In this document: in pieces, positions 1-6,041 of the stretch | How the letters are laid out: each line of letters starts with the position of its first letter | Position numbering within the stretch: position 1 is the stretch's first letter | Source of the DNA: an uncultured bacterium | GTDB lineage: Bacteria; Actinomycetota; Coriobacteriia; Coriobacteriales; Coriobacteriaceae | Reading direction: 5' to 3' | Length of the DNA: 10,011 bases | NCBI GenBank assembly: GCA_905214615.1 | Contig: CAJMMX010000070.1 | Coordinates: 1-10,011 of the forward strand | Notes under the pieces: generated by a model | Seen by the model: the letters and a program-made list of their open reading frames with translations, nothing else | Told to the model about the DNA's origin: nothing | The model's database searches: none | Program-made: the position numbers and the translations under genes

Positions 1-1
1 G

Positions 2-277
2 GGCGGCAAACCGGCGCTGCGCGGCGCCGCGAGTGCCGAGCTGCTCGAGGAAGAGCGCGGCGACGGCCGCATCCCGGGGCTTAAGAAGGGCTTTCCCGGC
101 GAGGGTGGCAGCATGGACTTCGACGCCCTGCTCGATCGCGTGGAGGCCGGCATCGCCGAGCGCCTGCACGAACTCGAGGCAGGCGACGTTGCCGCCGTCG
201 ACCCGACGTCGGCTCAGGCCGCGCATGCGCGCTGCTCGTATAACCACGAAGGAACGTTTGTAAGAAGGGACGTGTAG
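2..277 (+). CDS. C-terminal end of AddB-like PD-(D/E)XK nuclease (partial, 5' end outside window)
   Basis: An open frame enters from the left edge (codons begin at base 2) and stops at TAG 275-277, giving the last 91 residues of a longer protein. The tail contains an amphipathic stretch with MDFDALLDRVEAGIAERLHE followed by LEAGDVAAVDP and then CSYN. This resembles the end of AddB/RecB-type nucleases, where a helix, a 'G-x-(I/V)-x-x-x-P' strand and a cysteine motif close the nuclease domain. Only one cysteine of the usual C-terminal iron-sulfur cysteine group is seen here. The addA-like gene starts 3 bp after this stop, so the two are almost certainly cotranscribed, as addB-addA pairs are. 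The assignment rests mainly on this neighbour; the fragment alone is too short to prove the family. Confidence 0.6.
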   Translation, partial: GGKPALRGAASAELLEEERGDGRIPGLKKGFPGEGGSMDFDALLDRVEAGIAERLHELEAGDVAAVDPTSAQAAHARCSYNHEGTFVRRDV

Positions 278-280
278 ACC

Positions 281-3200
281 ATGGATCTTTCGACTTTGAT
301 GCCGCAACAGCTGCAGATCGTCAAAACGCTCGACCGTCCGCTGTTTGTCTCGGCGGGTGCCGGTTCGGGCAAGACCTTTACCCTCACGCGCCGCATCGTC
401 TACGCGCTCTCGCCCGAATCCGGTCCGTTCGTTGAGCATCTGGACCAGGTGCTCGCCATTACCTTTACCAAAGACGCCGCGGCCGAGATCCGTGACCGTG
501 TGCGCCGCACGCTCATCGACGAGGGCATGGACGAGGAAGCCCTGACCGTCGACGATGCGTGGATCTCGACCATTCACGGCATGTGCTCGCGTATCCTGCG
601 CGCACATGCGTTGGAGCTGGGCATCGATCCCGAGTTCACGGTGCTCACCGATACCGATGAGCTTATGGATCAGGCTGTCGAGCATGTGCTGGGGCGCGCG
701 ACGGCGCCCGATGCCGCGCCTGAGCTCGCCGCCTCGCTTAAGGCCCTCTACGCTTGGTATCCCATGGCGGGCGAGGGCGGGCCGTTTGGCGCCGGTACCA
801 CCATCAAAGGTCTGGTGCGCGACCTGCTGGAGCTATCGAGCCAGCTGCCGGGCGGCATGGACGATGTGTGCGTGGCGCGCGGCCAGGCCGACACCTCTGC
901 GCTTGCCGACGCCTATCGCGCGGCGTTGGGTGCGAGCAAGGCCGCGACCGAGAAAGCGCAGGTGGCACTCGATGCCATCGACGCGTTTGAGGCGAGCGGC
1001 AAAACCATGGAGGATGCGGCGCGACTCATGATGTCGTGCAGCATGCCTCGGGCGAGCAAGGCGTTTCCTAAGGAGCAGGTGGAGCTGCTCAAGGCCGAGG
1101 CCGCCGATGCATTTATCAATATCGTGCTTGCCTGCGGCGGTCCGGCGCTCGATGCGCTGGTGGGGCTTGCTCGTGCTGTGGAGGCGGAATACCGCGCGCT
1201 CAAGGCTGACCAGTCCGCGCTTGATAACAACGACCTGCTGCGCATGGCGTACGAGGCGCTGCGCGATTATCCCGCCATCCGAGCGGCCTATGAGGGTCGC
1301 TTTAAGATGGTCATGATCGATGAGTTCCAGGATACCGACCAGATGCAGGTCGATTTGATCCGTTACCTGACGGGTGTGGGGGAGCGCGCACTGTGCACCG
1401 TAGGCGATGCGCAGCAGTCGATCTACCGCTTCCGTGGTGCCGAGGTCGAGGTGTTCCGTCGCCAGGAGCTCAAGGTGGGCTCGACGACGGCGTCCGAGAC
1501 GGTCGCCACGTCCGATGCCCCCGCCGGCGAGCTCGTCAAGCTTGTACGCAACTTCCGCAGCCACGATGAGGTGCTGCGCTATGTGGCGCGCGTCTTTGAC
1601 GGCGACACCGGTGGTTTGATGCAGGGGTTCTTGGATCTTGAACCGAGCGACGAACGCGAGGACAAGCTCAAGGCGAAGGCATCGCGCCGCCAGGCGCTGC
1701 TCGTTGCCGGCGGCAGCACCCAGGAGCGAACGCAGGCGAAAGCTCGTGCGATTGCGGAGCGATTTCAAGCACTCGTTAAAGCGGGCCAGCCCCAGGGCAG
1801 CATGGTCCTGCTGCTGGGCCGCATGACCAACGCCGATGTCTATGCGCAGGCCTTCCGCGACCAGGGGCTCGACTGCGTGATCGCAGGCGGCTCGGTCTTT
1901 GCCCAGGCAGCCGAGGTGCAGACGGTGCGTGCCCTGGTCTGCGCACTCGCCAATCCGGCCGATACGGCGCAGGGCCTTATGCCACTGCTCGCCTCGCCGA
2001 TGTTTGCGCTCGGCGCCCAGGAGTTCCTGGCGCTGGCGACCAAGCTCGATAGCGAGACGGGGGAGACCTCGCGCCGGAATATCGACGTGGGCATCATGAG
2101 TGATTTCGACGTGCCGGGTTTGCAAGACTTGCCGCTCGTGACGCGTGCCCGCGAGGTGCTGCGCTACGCGCTTCGTCGCGTGGGACGCGATTCGTTCGCC
2201 GCCATCGCGCGCGACGTGGTCAATGCCTCCGGCTGGTTCGTGCGTCTGGCGCAGCGTGGTCCCGAGGGCAAGGCCATCGCCGCCAACGTGCTCAAGGCGC
2301 TCGACGCCGTGGCCGAGGCAGAGGTCGAGCTCGGCAATTCTCCGCGCTCCATCGCGCTCGCCTTCGACCGCTTCTTGGCGGGCAAGGAGGCCCCGGGCGC
2401 GCTCAACGAGGAGGGCGACGGCGCGGTGCGCATCATGACCGTGCATGCGTCCAAGGGTCTGGAGTATCCGGTCGTAGCGGTTGCGGAGTGCTTTGGCGTG
2501 CGTAAGTCCTCGGGTGCGGCTCAGATGGGGCGTGTCGAGGGCGGAGCGCAGGTCGTGGCGCTGCCGGCACGCTTCGACGGCGTTAAACTCGCGGACGGCA
2601 CGTTCGTAAAGGGCGATGACGTCAAAAAGCAGTTTGAGCATGCGTTTAAGGGTAAGGGCACGTCGCTATGGTTGCCGCCAGAGCTCATGGAGGATGTCTG
2701 CGCGACGGGTTCTCCCGCCGAGGCATTTGCCCGCCTGCGCAACGACGACCTGCAGCTTTCGCTCGAGGAGCGGGCTCGCTTGCTCTATGTCGCCATGACG
2801 CGAGCGCGCGAGCTGGTCATTCTGGCGATGGATGTCGGCGTGAGCCGCGGTAAGGTGACGGCGCCGACCTTCGACGTCGAGACCGATCTGACCTACGACG
2901 TGCTGCGTCGTATTCTGCCTACCGACGCTCTGGACATGCCACAGCTCGATGCCGACCGCCTAGTGTTCGACAACTCCCAGCCGGGCGACTACGAGCTCAT
3001 TTCGCTCGCGGACTTTACCTTTGGCGAGCAGGCGTTTGAGGCCAACGCTTCGCTGGATGTCGAGGGCAGGCTTGTCCGCGGCGATGCGGAGCCGGAGGGT
3101 GCCGGTGCGGATGCCCGCGCCGCTGTTCCCGGTCCTGCCGACCCCGAGCCCGATGCGTTTGAGCTCGTGTATCCCCAGGCGGTGGGCGTGCGCATGGGCA

Positions 3201-3904
3201 CCTGTCCGTATCCGGCGCGCGATTCGTACAGCTACTCGTCAATTGCCGCGGCGCTGCATGCCGAGTCCGAGGACCGTGCCGCCGAGGCACACGTGCCCAT
3301 GGACGAGGCCGGCGATGATGCGGAGTCGGATGGCTCGGAGATGGCCGATGCAGGCGCGGCCGCCGTTGAGCCCGCCGGCAACCCCATGGCGCTGGGCTCG
3401 GCGTTCCATGCCGCCTGCCAGTGGCTGATCGAGATGGGTGCCGATGAGCTGCCCGCCGCGCGTGCCGATGCGCTGGCGCGTCTGTGGCGCCTGACGCCGG
3501 AGCAGCGCGAGCGCTTCGACGTTGCCCTGGACCGCTGGCTCAAGTCGGCGGTCCGTGCCGAGCTGCTTGCCTGGCCGTGCGTTCGCGCCGAGGTGCCGTT
3601 CTTTTCGCTGGGCTGCGAGGACGAGGACATCGCTCGCTACGGTGCATATGCCGAGGGCGCCATCGACGCTTTGACGACGAACCCGGCGGATTCGTCACGC
3701 GCGCTGGTCATCGACTACAAGACGGGCGGCACACCGGACGAGACGCCGGAACAGCTGCAGGAGAAGCACGCCCTGCAGGCGCGCGTTTACGCTGATGTTC
3801 TGCACAAGGCGGGCTTTGAGGCCGTGACCGTCAAGTTCGTCCGCGTGGAGCAGGCCGATCCCGCCAACCCCTGCGAGCCCCAGGTGGTCACCTACAACCT
3901 CTAA
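281..3904 (+). CDS. addA: AddA-like UvrD/Rep-family helicase-nuclease
   Basis: A 1207-residue ATP-dependent helicase-nuclease of the AddA type, which with AddB unwinds and resects double-strand DNA ends for recombinational repair in the cytoplasm. All superfamily 1A motifs are visible: Walker A GAGSGKT at residues 26-32, motif Ia ITFTKDAAAEIRDRV, motif Ib STIHGMC, Walker B DEFQD 347-351, motif III GDAQQSIYRFRG 375-386, motif IV VRNFRSH 422-428, motif V TVHASKGLEYP from 720 and motif VI LLYVAMTRARE 834-844. A C-terminal RecB-type nuclease domain shows FH 1042-1043, EVPF from E1104, GAID ending at D1129, and IDYKTG with D1145 and K1147, then QARVYAD. Between helicase and nuclease, about residues 935-1035, lies an Ala/Asp/Glu/Pro-rich segment. 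The length is close to B. subtilis AddA (about 1230). The ATG at 281 follows an AAGGG ribosome site at 265-269 and the upstream stop by 3 bp. The terminal 131 bp recur at 5513-5643. Confidence 0.92.
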   Translation: MDLSTLMPQQLQIVKTLDRPLFVSAGAGSGKTFTLTRRIVYALSPESGPFVEHLDQVLAITFTKDAAAEIRDRVRRTLIDEGMDEEALTVDDAWISTIHGMCSRILRAHALELGIDPEFTVLTDTDELMDQAVEHVLGRATAPDAAPELAASLKALYAWYPMAGEGGPFGAGTTIKGLVRDLLELSSQLPGGMDDVCVARGQADTSALADAYRAALGASKAATEKAQVALDAIDAFEASGKTMEDAARLMMSCSMPRASKAFPKEQVELLKAEAADAFINIVLACGGPALDALVGLARAVEAEYRALKADQSALDNNDLLRMAYEALRDYPAIRAAYEGRFKMVMIDEFQDTDQMQVDLIRYLTGVGERALCTVGDAQQSIYRFRGAEVEVFRRQELKVGSTTASETVATSDAPAGELVKLVRNFRSHDEVLRYVARVFDGDTGGLMQGFLDLEPSDEREDKLKAKASRRQALLVAGGSTQERTQAKARAIAERFQALVKAGQPQGSMVLLLGRMTNADVYAQAFRDQGLDCVIAGGSVFAQAAEVQTVRALVCALANPADTAQGLMPLLASPMFALGAQEFLALATKLDSETGETSRRNIDVGIMSDFDVPGLQDLPLVTRAREVLRYALRRVGRDSFAAIARDVVNASGWFVRLAQRGPEGKAIAANVLKALDAVAEAEVELGNSPRSIALAFDRFLAGKEAPGALNEEGDGAVRIMTVHASKGLEYPVVAVAECFGVRKSSGAAQMGRVEGGAQVVALPARFDGVKLADGTFVKGDDVKKQFEHAFKGKGTSLWLPPELMEDVCATGSPAEAFARLRNDDLQLSLEERARLLYVAMTRARELVILAMDVGVSRGKVTAPTFDVETDLTYDVLRRILPTDALDMPQLDADRLVFDNSQPGDYELISLADFTFGEQAFEANASLDVEGRLVRGDAEPEGAGADARAAVPGPADPEPDAFELVYPQAVGVRMGTCPYPARDSYSYSSIAAALHAESEDRAAEAHVPMDEAGDDAESDGSEMADAGAAAVEPAGNPMALGSAFHAACQWLIEMGADELPAARADALARLWRLTPEQRERFDVALDRWLKSAVRAELLAWPCVRAEVPFFSLGCEDEDIARYGAYAEGAIDALTTNPADSSRALVIDYKTGGTPDETPEQLQEKHALQARVYADVLHKAGFEAVTVKFVRVEQADPANPCEPQVVTYNL

Positions 3905-3915
3905 CCCTCAACAAC

Positions 3916-3954
3916 CTGCGGTGGAATCCCTATCGATTCCACCGCAGTCTTTTT
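3916..3954 (+). terminator. Intrinsic terminator of the addB-addA operon
   Basis: A perfect 13-bp stem, CTGCGGTGGAATC (3916-3928) with GATTCCACCGCAG (3935-3947), closes a 6-nt loop and is followed by TCTTTTT (3948-3954). It begins 11 bp after the addA stop. This is a textbook Rho-independent terminator. Its arms match, with paired changes, the arms of the inverted repeat at 5682-5744 that follows the second copy of the addA tail. Confidence 0.93.
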
Positions 3955-4059
3955 GGACGGGGCTCTTTTAGCTACTTTGGGCAAACCCACACGGCCGCCC
4001 CGGAATAAAGCCCTCAATCGTCCAAATAGCACCGCAACGCATGGGAGAGTCTGGGACGG

Positions 4060-4065
4060 TACAAT
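4060..4065 (+). promoter_or_regulatory. Possible -10 element before the DUF3284 remnant
   Basis: TACAAT lies 33 bp upstream of the start at 4099, a suitable distance for a promoter. No convincing -35 hexamer is found 16-18 bp upstream, so this is only a weak candidate. Confidence 0.3.
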
Positions 4066-4098
4066 AGCCCGAACGGTTCAAACGAATAAGGAGCTATC

Positions 4099-4282
4099 AT
4101 GCAGCTCACCAAAACGCTTGAGGTGACGCCGGAGGAGCTTTTTGACGCTCTGGCGGGGTCCATCATGCAGGATATCGAGAACGCCACGGGCAAGTGTCCC
4201 AGCCGCAACAAGCTCAACGGCTATAAGTACGAGAAGCGCCCATACCGCAAAAGGTAAGGTGACTCTTCATCGGAAACCGTGA
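4099..4282 (+). pseudogene. Frameshifted and truncated DUF3284-like gene remnant
   Basis: A good ribosome site (AAGGAG, 4088-4093) precedes ATG 4099. The literal frame gives 52 residues beginning MQLTKTLEVTPEELFDALAG, then SIMQDIENATGK, ending KRPYRKR before TAA at 4255-4257. This resembles the N-terminus of DUF3284 proteins, small proteins of about 140 residues of unknown function often encoded near PTS and phospho-glucosidase genes. Reading one base later from the AAAA run at about 4249-4252 gives K-GKVTLHRKP then TGA at 4280-4282, which looks like the next family segment, so one extra A probably shifted the frame. Even after that correction the protein ends at about 60 residues, and sequence beyond roughly 4270 no longer looks related. 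It is therefore both frameshifted and cut off at the border of the lower-GC DNA. The family call is from memory of the pattern and is moderate; a functional 52-residue peptide cannot be excluded. Confidence 0.6.
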
Positions 4283-4343
4283 ACGCTTCGGGTTTTGAGT
4301 CAGTAGCGAACAGCCCGACAAAAAATGTTGTTGGAAGTGCCAA

Positions 4344-5558
4344 ATGAATAAGAATGCCGCTACGCAACTGCACATCTATTCCGCCTTTTTCGTTCTCGCG
4401 GGATTTGTTTTAAATCGGGGAGTGTTTCTACTTTTCCTTGCGGATAAAGGAATGTCTGTCACGGAAATCGCGCTTTATCAAGCCCTGTACAACATTGCAA
4501 CGGTCGTCCTCGAGCTGCCAACAGGGCTGGTAGGCGATTTCTTTGGAAAGAAGTTCTCGATTCAAGTGGGCGTTCTGCTTCTTTTCTTCCATACGGCTGG
4601 CATGCTGTTGCTCTCAGGCCCCTTTCTCGTCGCGCTTTCCCTTGTCGAGGCACTCGCCTACTCCCTTCAATCGGGATCCGAACAAGCACTTTTATATGAA
4701 ATTGCCCGAAATGCCGGTCAAGGAGAGCGCTTCCTCACCATCAACGCTCGGCTGCTTGCCGCGCAATCAATCGCGACGGGAGTGGCAATCGTACTTGGAT
4801 CATTCATTGCCCAAGTATCTTGGAGTGCCCTCTACGTATGCGTTTCCGTTTTCTATCTCCTGCAGCTTTTCCTTCTGTATCCCATTGAGAGGATGGAAAC
4901 GACCCATTCCAAAAACTCTGGGGAGGAAAGGTTTGACGTAGCCAAGATCTTCAGACGCGAAACCTGGAGCATTGGAGAATCCGCTTTTGCGGTGTTGCTT
5001 CTTCTAATCGGCACAAGCATGCTCGATGGATTCTATGGGAGTTATTACAACTTGAATCAGTTGGTATTCGACGCATTTGATGCTCCCGTCTCCATAATAG
5101 GAATCTTTTTCGGTGCATCCTATGCAGTAAATGCGACGGCCTACATTGCAGCAGATTTCTTCTCATCGCGTTTCGGGAAAAGAAATACCATGCTCGGCTC
5201 GATGCTAATCGAGGCCGGTCTTTTCATGATTCTTCCGTGGTTCGCTTCAAATCCGCTGTGTTTGTTTGGCCTTAGCATGGTGCTTTGTTTTCTCCCAGAA
5301 GTGGTGTACATCACTTCGGAAAACTTAATCCAAGACGCGATAGCGGACGATCTCCGCGCGACGATCCTTTCCGTCGCGTCTCTGGTAAGGGCTCTCTTTT
5401 CTGCAATGTTTTTCTCCATATTTGGATATGTGTTGGGGTTATATCCCATTCAGATAGCGCTCGGTGTTATTGGCGCAATCGCGATAGCAATTACCGCCGT
5501 TGTTTCTTTAAATGCAGGCGCGCGTCTATTCGGATGTTCTGCACAAGGCGGGCTTTAA
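4344..5558 (+). CDS. MFS-family membrane transporter with chimeric C-terminus
   Basis: A 404-residue very hydrophobic protein with about a dozen apparent membrane segments, as expected for a major facilitator superfamily permease of the cytoplasmic membrane. The loop after the second segment carries the MFS signature LPTGLVGDFFGKK (residues 58-70, D65). A more polar central loop, about residues 185-210 (ERMETTHSKNSGEERFD), separates the two six-helix halves. Substrate is not recognisable; drug or metabolite export is possible but unproven. The start at 4344 has a modest GGAAG site at 4333-4337. Codon use and GC are clearly unlike addA and the PTS operon, suggesting horizontal origin. Residues 391-404 (AGARLFGCSAQGGL) are encoded by the out-of-frame copy of the addA tail that starts at 5513, so the native C-terminus and stop have been lost. 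The missing part is probably short because the last membrane segment appears complete. Confidence 0.82.
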   Translation: MNKNAATQLHIYSAFFVLAGFVLNRGVFLLFLADKGMSVTEIALYQALYNIATVVLELPTGLVGDFFGKKFSIQVGVLLLFFHTAGMLLLSGPFLVALSLVEALAYSLQSGSEQALLYEIARNAGQGERFLTINARLLAAQSIATGVAIVLGSFIAQVSWSALYVCVSVFYLLQLFLLYPIERMETTHSKNSGEERFDVAKIFRRETWSIGESAFAVLLLLIGTSMLDGFYGSYYNLNQLVFDAFDAPVSIIGIFFGASYAVNATAYIAADFFSSRFGKRNTMLGSMLIEAGLFMILPWFASNPLCLFGLSMVLCFLPEVVYITSENLIQDAIADDLRATILSVASLVRALFSAMFFSIFGYVLGLYPIQIALGVIGAIAIAITAVVSLNAGARLFGCSAQGGL

Positions 5559-5643
5559 GACGGTGACGGTCAAGTTCGTCCGCGTGGAGCAGTCCGATCC
5601 CTCCAACCCCGCCGAGTCCCAGGTGGTCACCTACAACCTCTAG
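5513..5643 (+). pseudogene. Second copy of the addA 3' end (42 codons)
   Basis: In the addA frame this stretch encodes QARVYSDVLHKAGFKTVTVK, continues through VRVEQSDPSNPAES and finishes QVVTYNL before TAG. It corresponds residue for residue to the last 42 residues of the addA product, with 7 substitutions (mostly Ala/Ser exchanges, plus E to K, A to T, C to A and P to S) and no gaps. There is no start or upstream domain, and the first 46 bases also serve as the shifted 3' end of the MFS gene. Conservation of the reading frame suggests it was until recently the end of an intact addA allele. Confidence 0.85.
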
Positions 5644-5681
5644 CTCACCAGGGCCGTCCGCACGCCCAGTCTCCCCATAAC

Positions 5682-5744
5682 TTGCGGTGAAATAGTTCCT
5701 GTTTTACGGCCCAGCTGGCTCCAGCAGGAACTATTTCACCGCAA
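5682..5744. repeat. 20-bp perfect inverted repeat after the second addA tail
   Basis: Left arm TTGCGGTGAAATAGTTCCTG (5682-5701) and right arm CAGGAACTATTTCACCGCAA (5725-5744) are exact reverse complements around a 23-base loop that itself contains the palindrome CCAGCTGG (5711-5718). The distal 12 bases of each arm resemble the addA terminator at 3916, with two base-pair changes compensated in both arms. No T-run follows on either strand, so it is not a standard intrinsic terminator. It may be a diverged terminator, a dispersed palindromic repeat or an RNA-processing hairpin. Confidence 0.85.
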
Positions 5745-5759
5745 CTCAGAATCAGTCGG

Positions 5760-5808
5760 GGGTGCGGATTACGCGGATGAAGTTGCCAATCAAGGGTGCG
5801 GATTACGC
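5760..5808 (+). repeat. Two 15-bp direct repeats upstream of the operon promoter
   Basis: GGGTGCGGATTACGC occurs exactly at 5760-5774 and again at 5794-5808, 34 bp apart start to start, ending 10 bp before the -35 hexamer at 5819. The spacing is a little over three helical turns. The position suits paired activator or repressor sites, but the repeat could also be a small duplication without function. Confidence 0.6.
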
Positions 5809-5818
5809 AAATTTACAC

Positions 5819-5847
5819 TTGACGTTCATCTCGGGTGGGCCTATAAA
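5819..5847 (+). promoter_or_regulatory. Near-consensus sigma-70-type promoter of the beta-glucoside operon
   Basis: TTGACG (5819-5824) and TATAAA (5842-5847) are separated by exactly 17 bp, each one mismatch from consensus. Transcription would begin near 5854, giving an untranslated leader of about 190 nt before the antiterminator gene at 6042. The leader contains the RAT-like and terminator elements annotated below, as expected for an antitermination-controlled promoter that fires constitutively. Confidence 0.8.
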
Positions 5848-5857
5848 TGCATGTGAT

Positions 5858-5886
5858 GGGTTGTTATCCCTTTGGGGAGCATGGCC
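5858..5886 (+). promoter_or_regulatory. RAT-like antiterminator RNA element 1
   Basis: The first nucleotides of the predicted transcript contain GGGTTGTTATCCC, a TTT loop, then GGGGAGCATGGCC. BglG/LicT-family proteins bind RAT hairpins of the form GG-ATT-GTTA-stem-loop-stem-GCA-...-CC. Here GG, GTT, GTTA, the short UCCC/GGGG stem, GCA and the closing CC all fall in order. The ends match the second candidate at 6912-6944 (GGrTTGTwA and GCATGrCC). A competing terminator would normally overlap its 3' half; the clear terminator is about 50 nt further downstream, so the exact switch is uncertain. Confidence 0.5.
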
Positions 5887-5936
5887 ATCCGGATTCCGTT
5901 CGTTATTCAATTGCACATATATTCGGGTGTCACTTT

Positions 5937-5992
5937 AGGGCATGACCGTAGGCAAGTAGGGTGCTGCTTTCTGCCGAGGTCATGCCCTTTTT
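5937..5992 (+). terminator. Leader terminator before the antiterminator gene
   Basis: AGGGCATGACC (5937-5947) pairs perfectly with GGTCATGCCCT (5978-5988) around a 30-nt loop, and the stem ends in TTTTT (5988-5992). It sits between the promoter and the start at 6042, so read-through must be controlled. Its 5' arm is identical over 11 bases to the 3' half of the RAT-like element at 6934-6944, and with upstream GGGTGTCA (5925-5932) it could refold as an alternative hairpin (GTCA with TGAC). Overlap of RAT 3' half and terminator 5' arm is how LicT-type antitermination works, so autoregulation is likely. Confidence 0.8.
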
Positions 5993-6041
5993 GTTCAGCT
6001 CCGAATGAGTGCCCTATCATCAAGAGAGGAGGTGCATCGAT

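Larger units (their letters stand above)
3774..5643 (+). other. Accessory patch bounded by duplicated addA 3' end
   Basis: Bases 3774-3904 (end of addA) and 5513-5643 align without gaps at an offset of 1739 bp; by hand count 117 of 131 positions match (89%). Between them lie a terminator, a broken DUF3284 gene and an MFS gene of visibly lower GC than addA (for example 27/60 G+C in bases 4381-4440 against 44/60 in 3421-3480). No integrase, transposase or terminal inverted repeats were found. The arrangement fits insertion, or an illegitimate or homologous exchange, that brought in or left behind an alternative addA 3' end from a related strain. Which copy is ancestral cannot be decided from this window. 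Confidence 0.75.
5644..6041. other. Non-coding control region of the beta-glucoside operon
   Basis: No credible gene is seen in these 398 bases. In order they hold a 20-bp inverted repeat, two 15-bp direct repeats, the promoter, RAT-like element 1, the leader terminator and the ribosome site of the antiterminator gene. A frame open from 5872 through the terminator uses a TTG start without a ribosome site and is not considered real. Confidence 0.75.

Noticed and set aside
833..2641. Long open frame of 602 codons on the minus strand inside addA
   Set aside because: It is antisense to a gene with every helicase motif, is rich in Arg/His/Gln as expected of a GC-rich shadow frame, and has no recognisable domain.
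3774..5643. Site-specific att sites of an integrative element
   Set aside because: The repeated segments are long (131 bp) and diverged throughout rather than a short identical core, and no integrase is present, so att sites are not claimed.
5682..5744. Inverted repeat as the end of an insertion sequence or MITE
   Set aside because: There are no target-site duplications, no transposase and no second element end in the window; similarity to the addA terminator arms is a simpler explanation.
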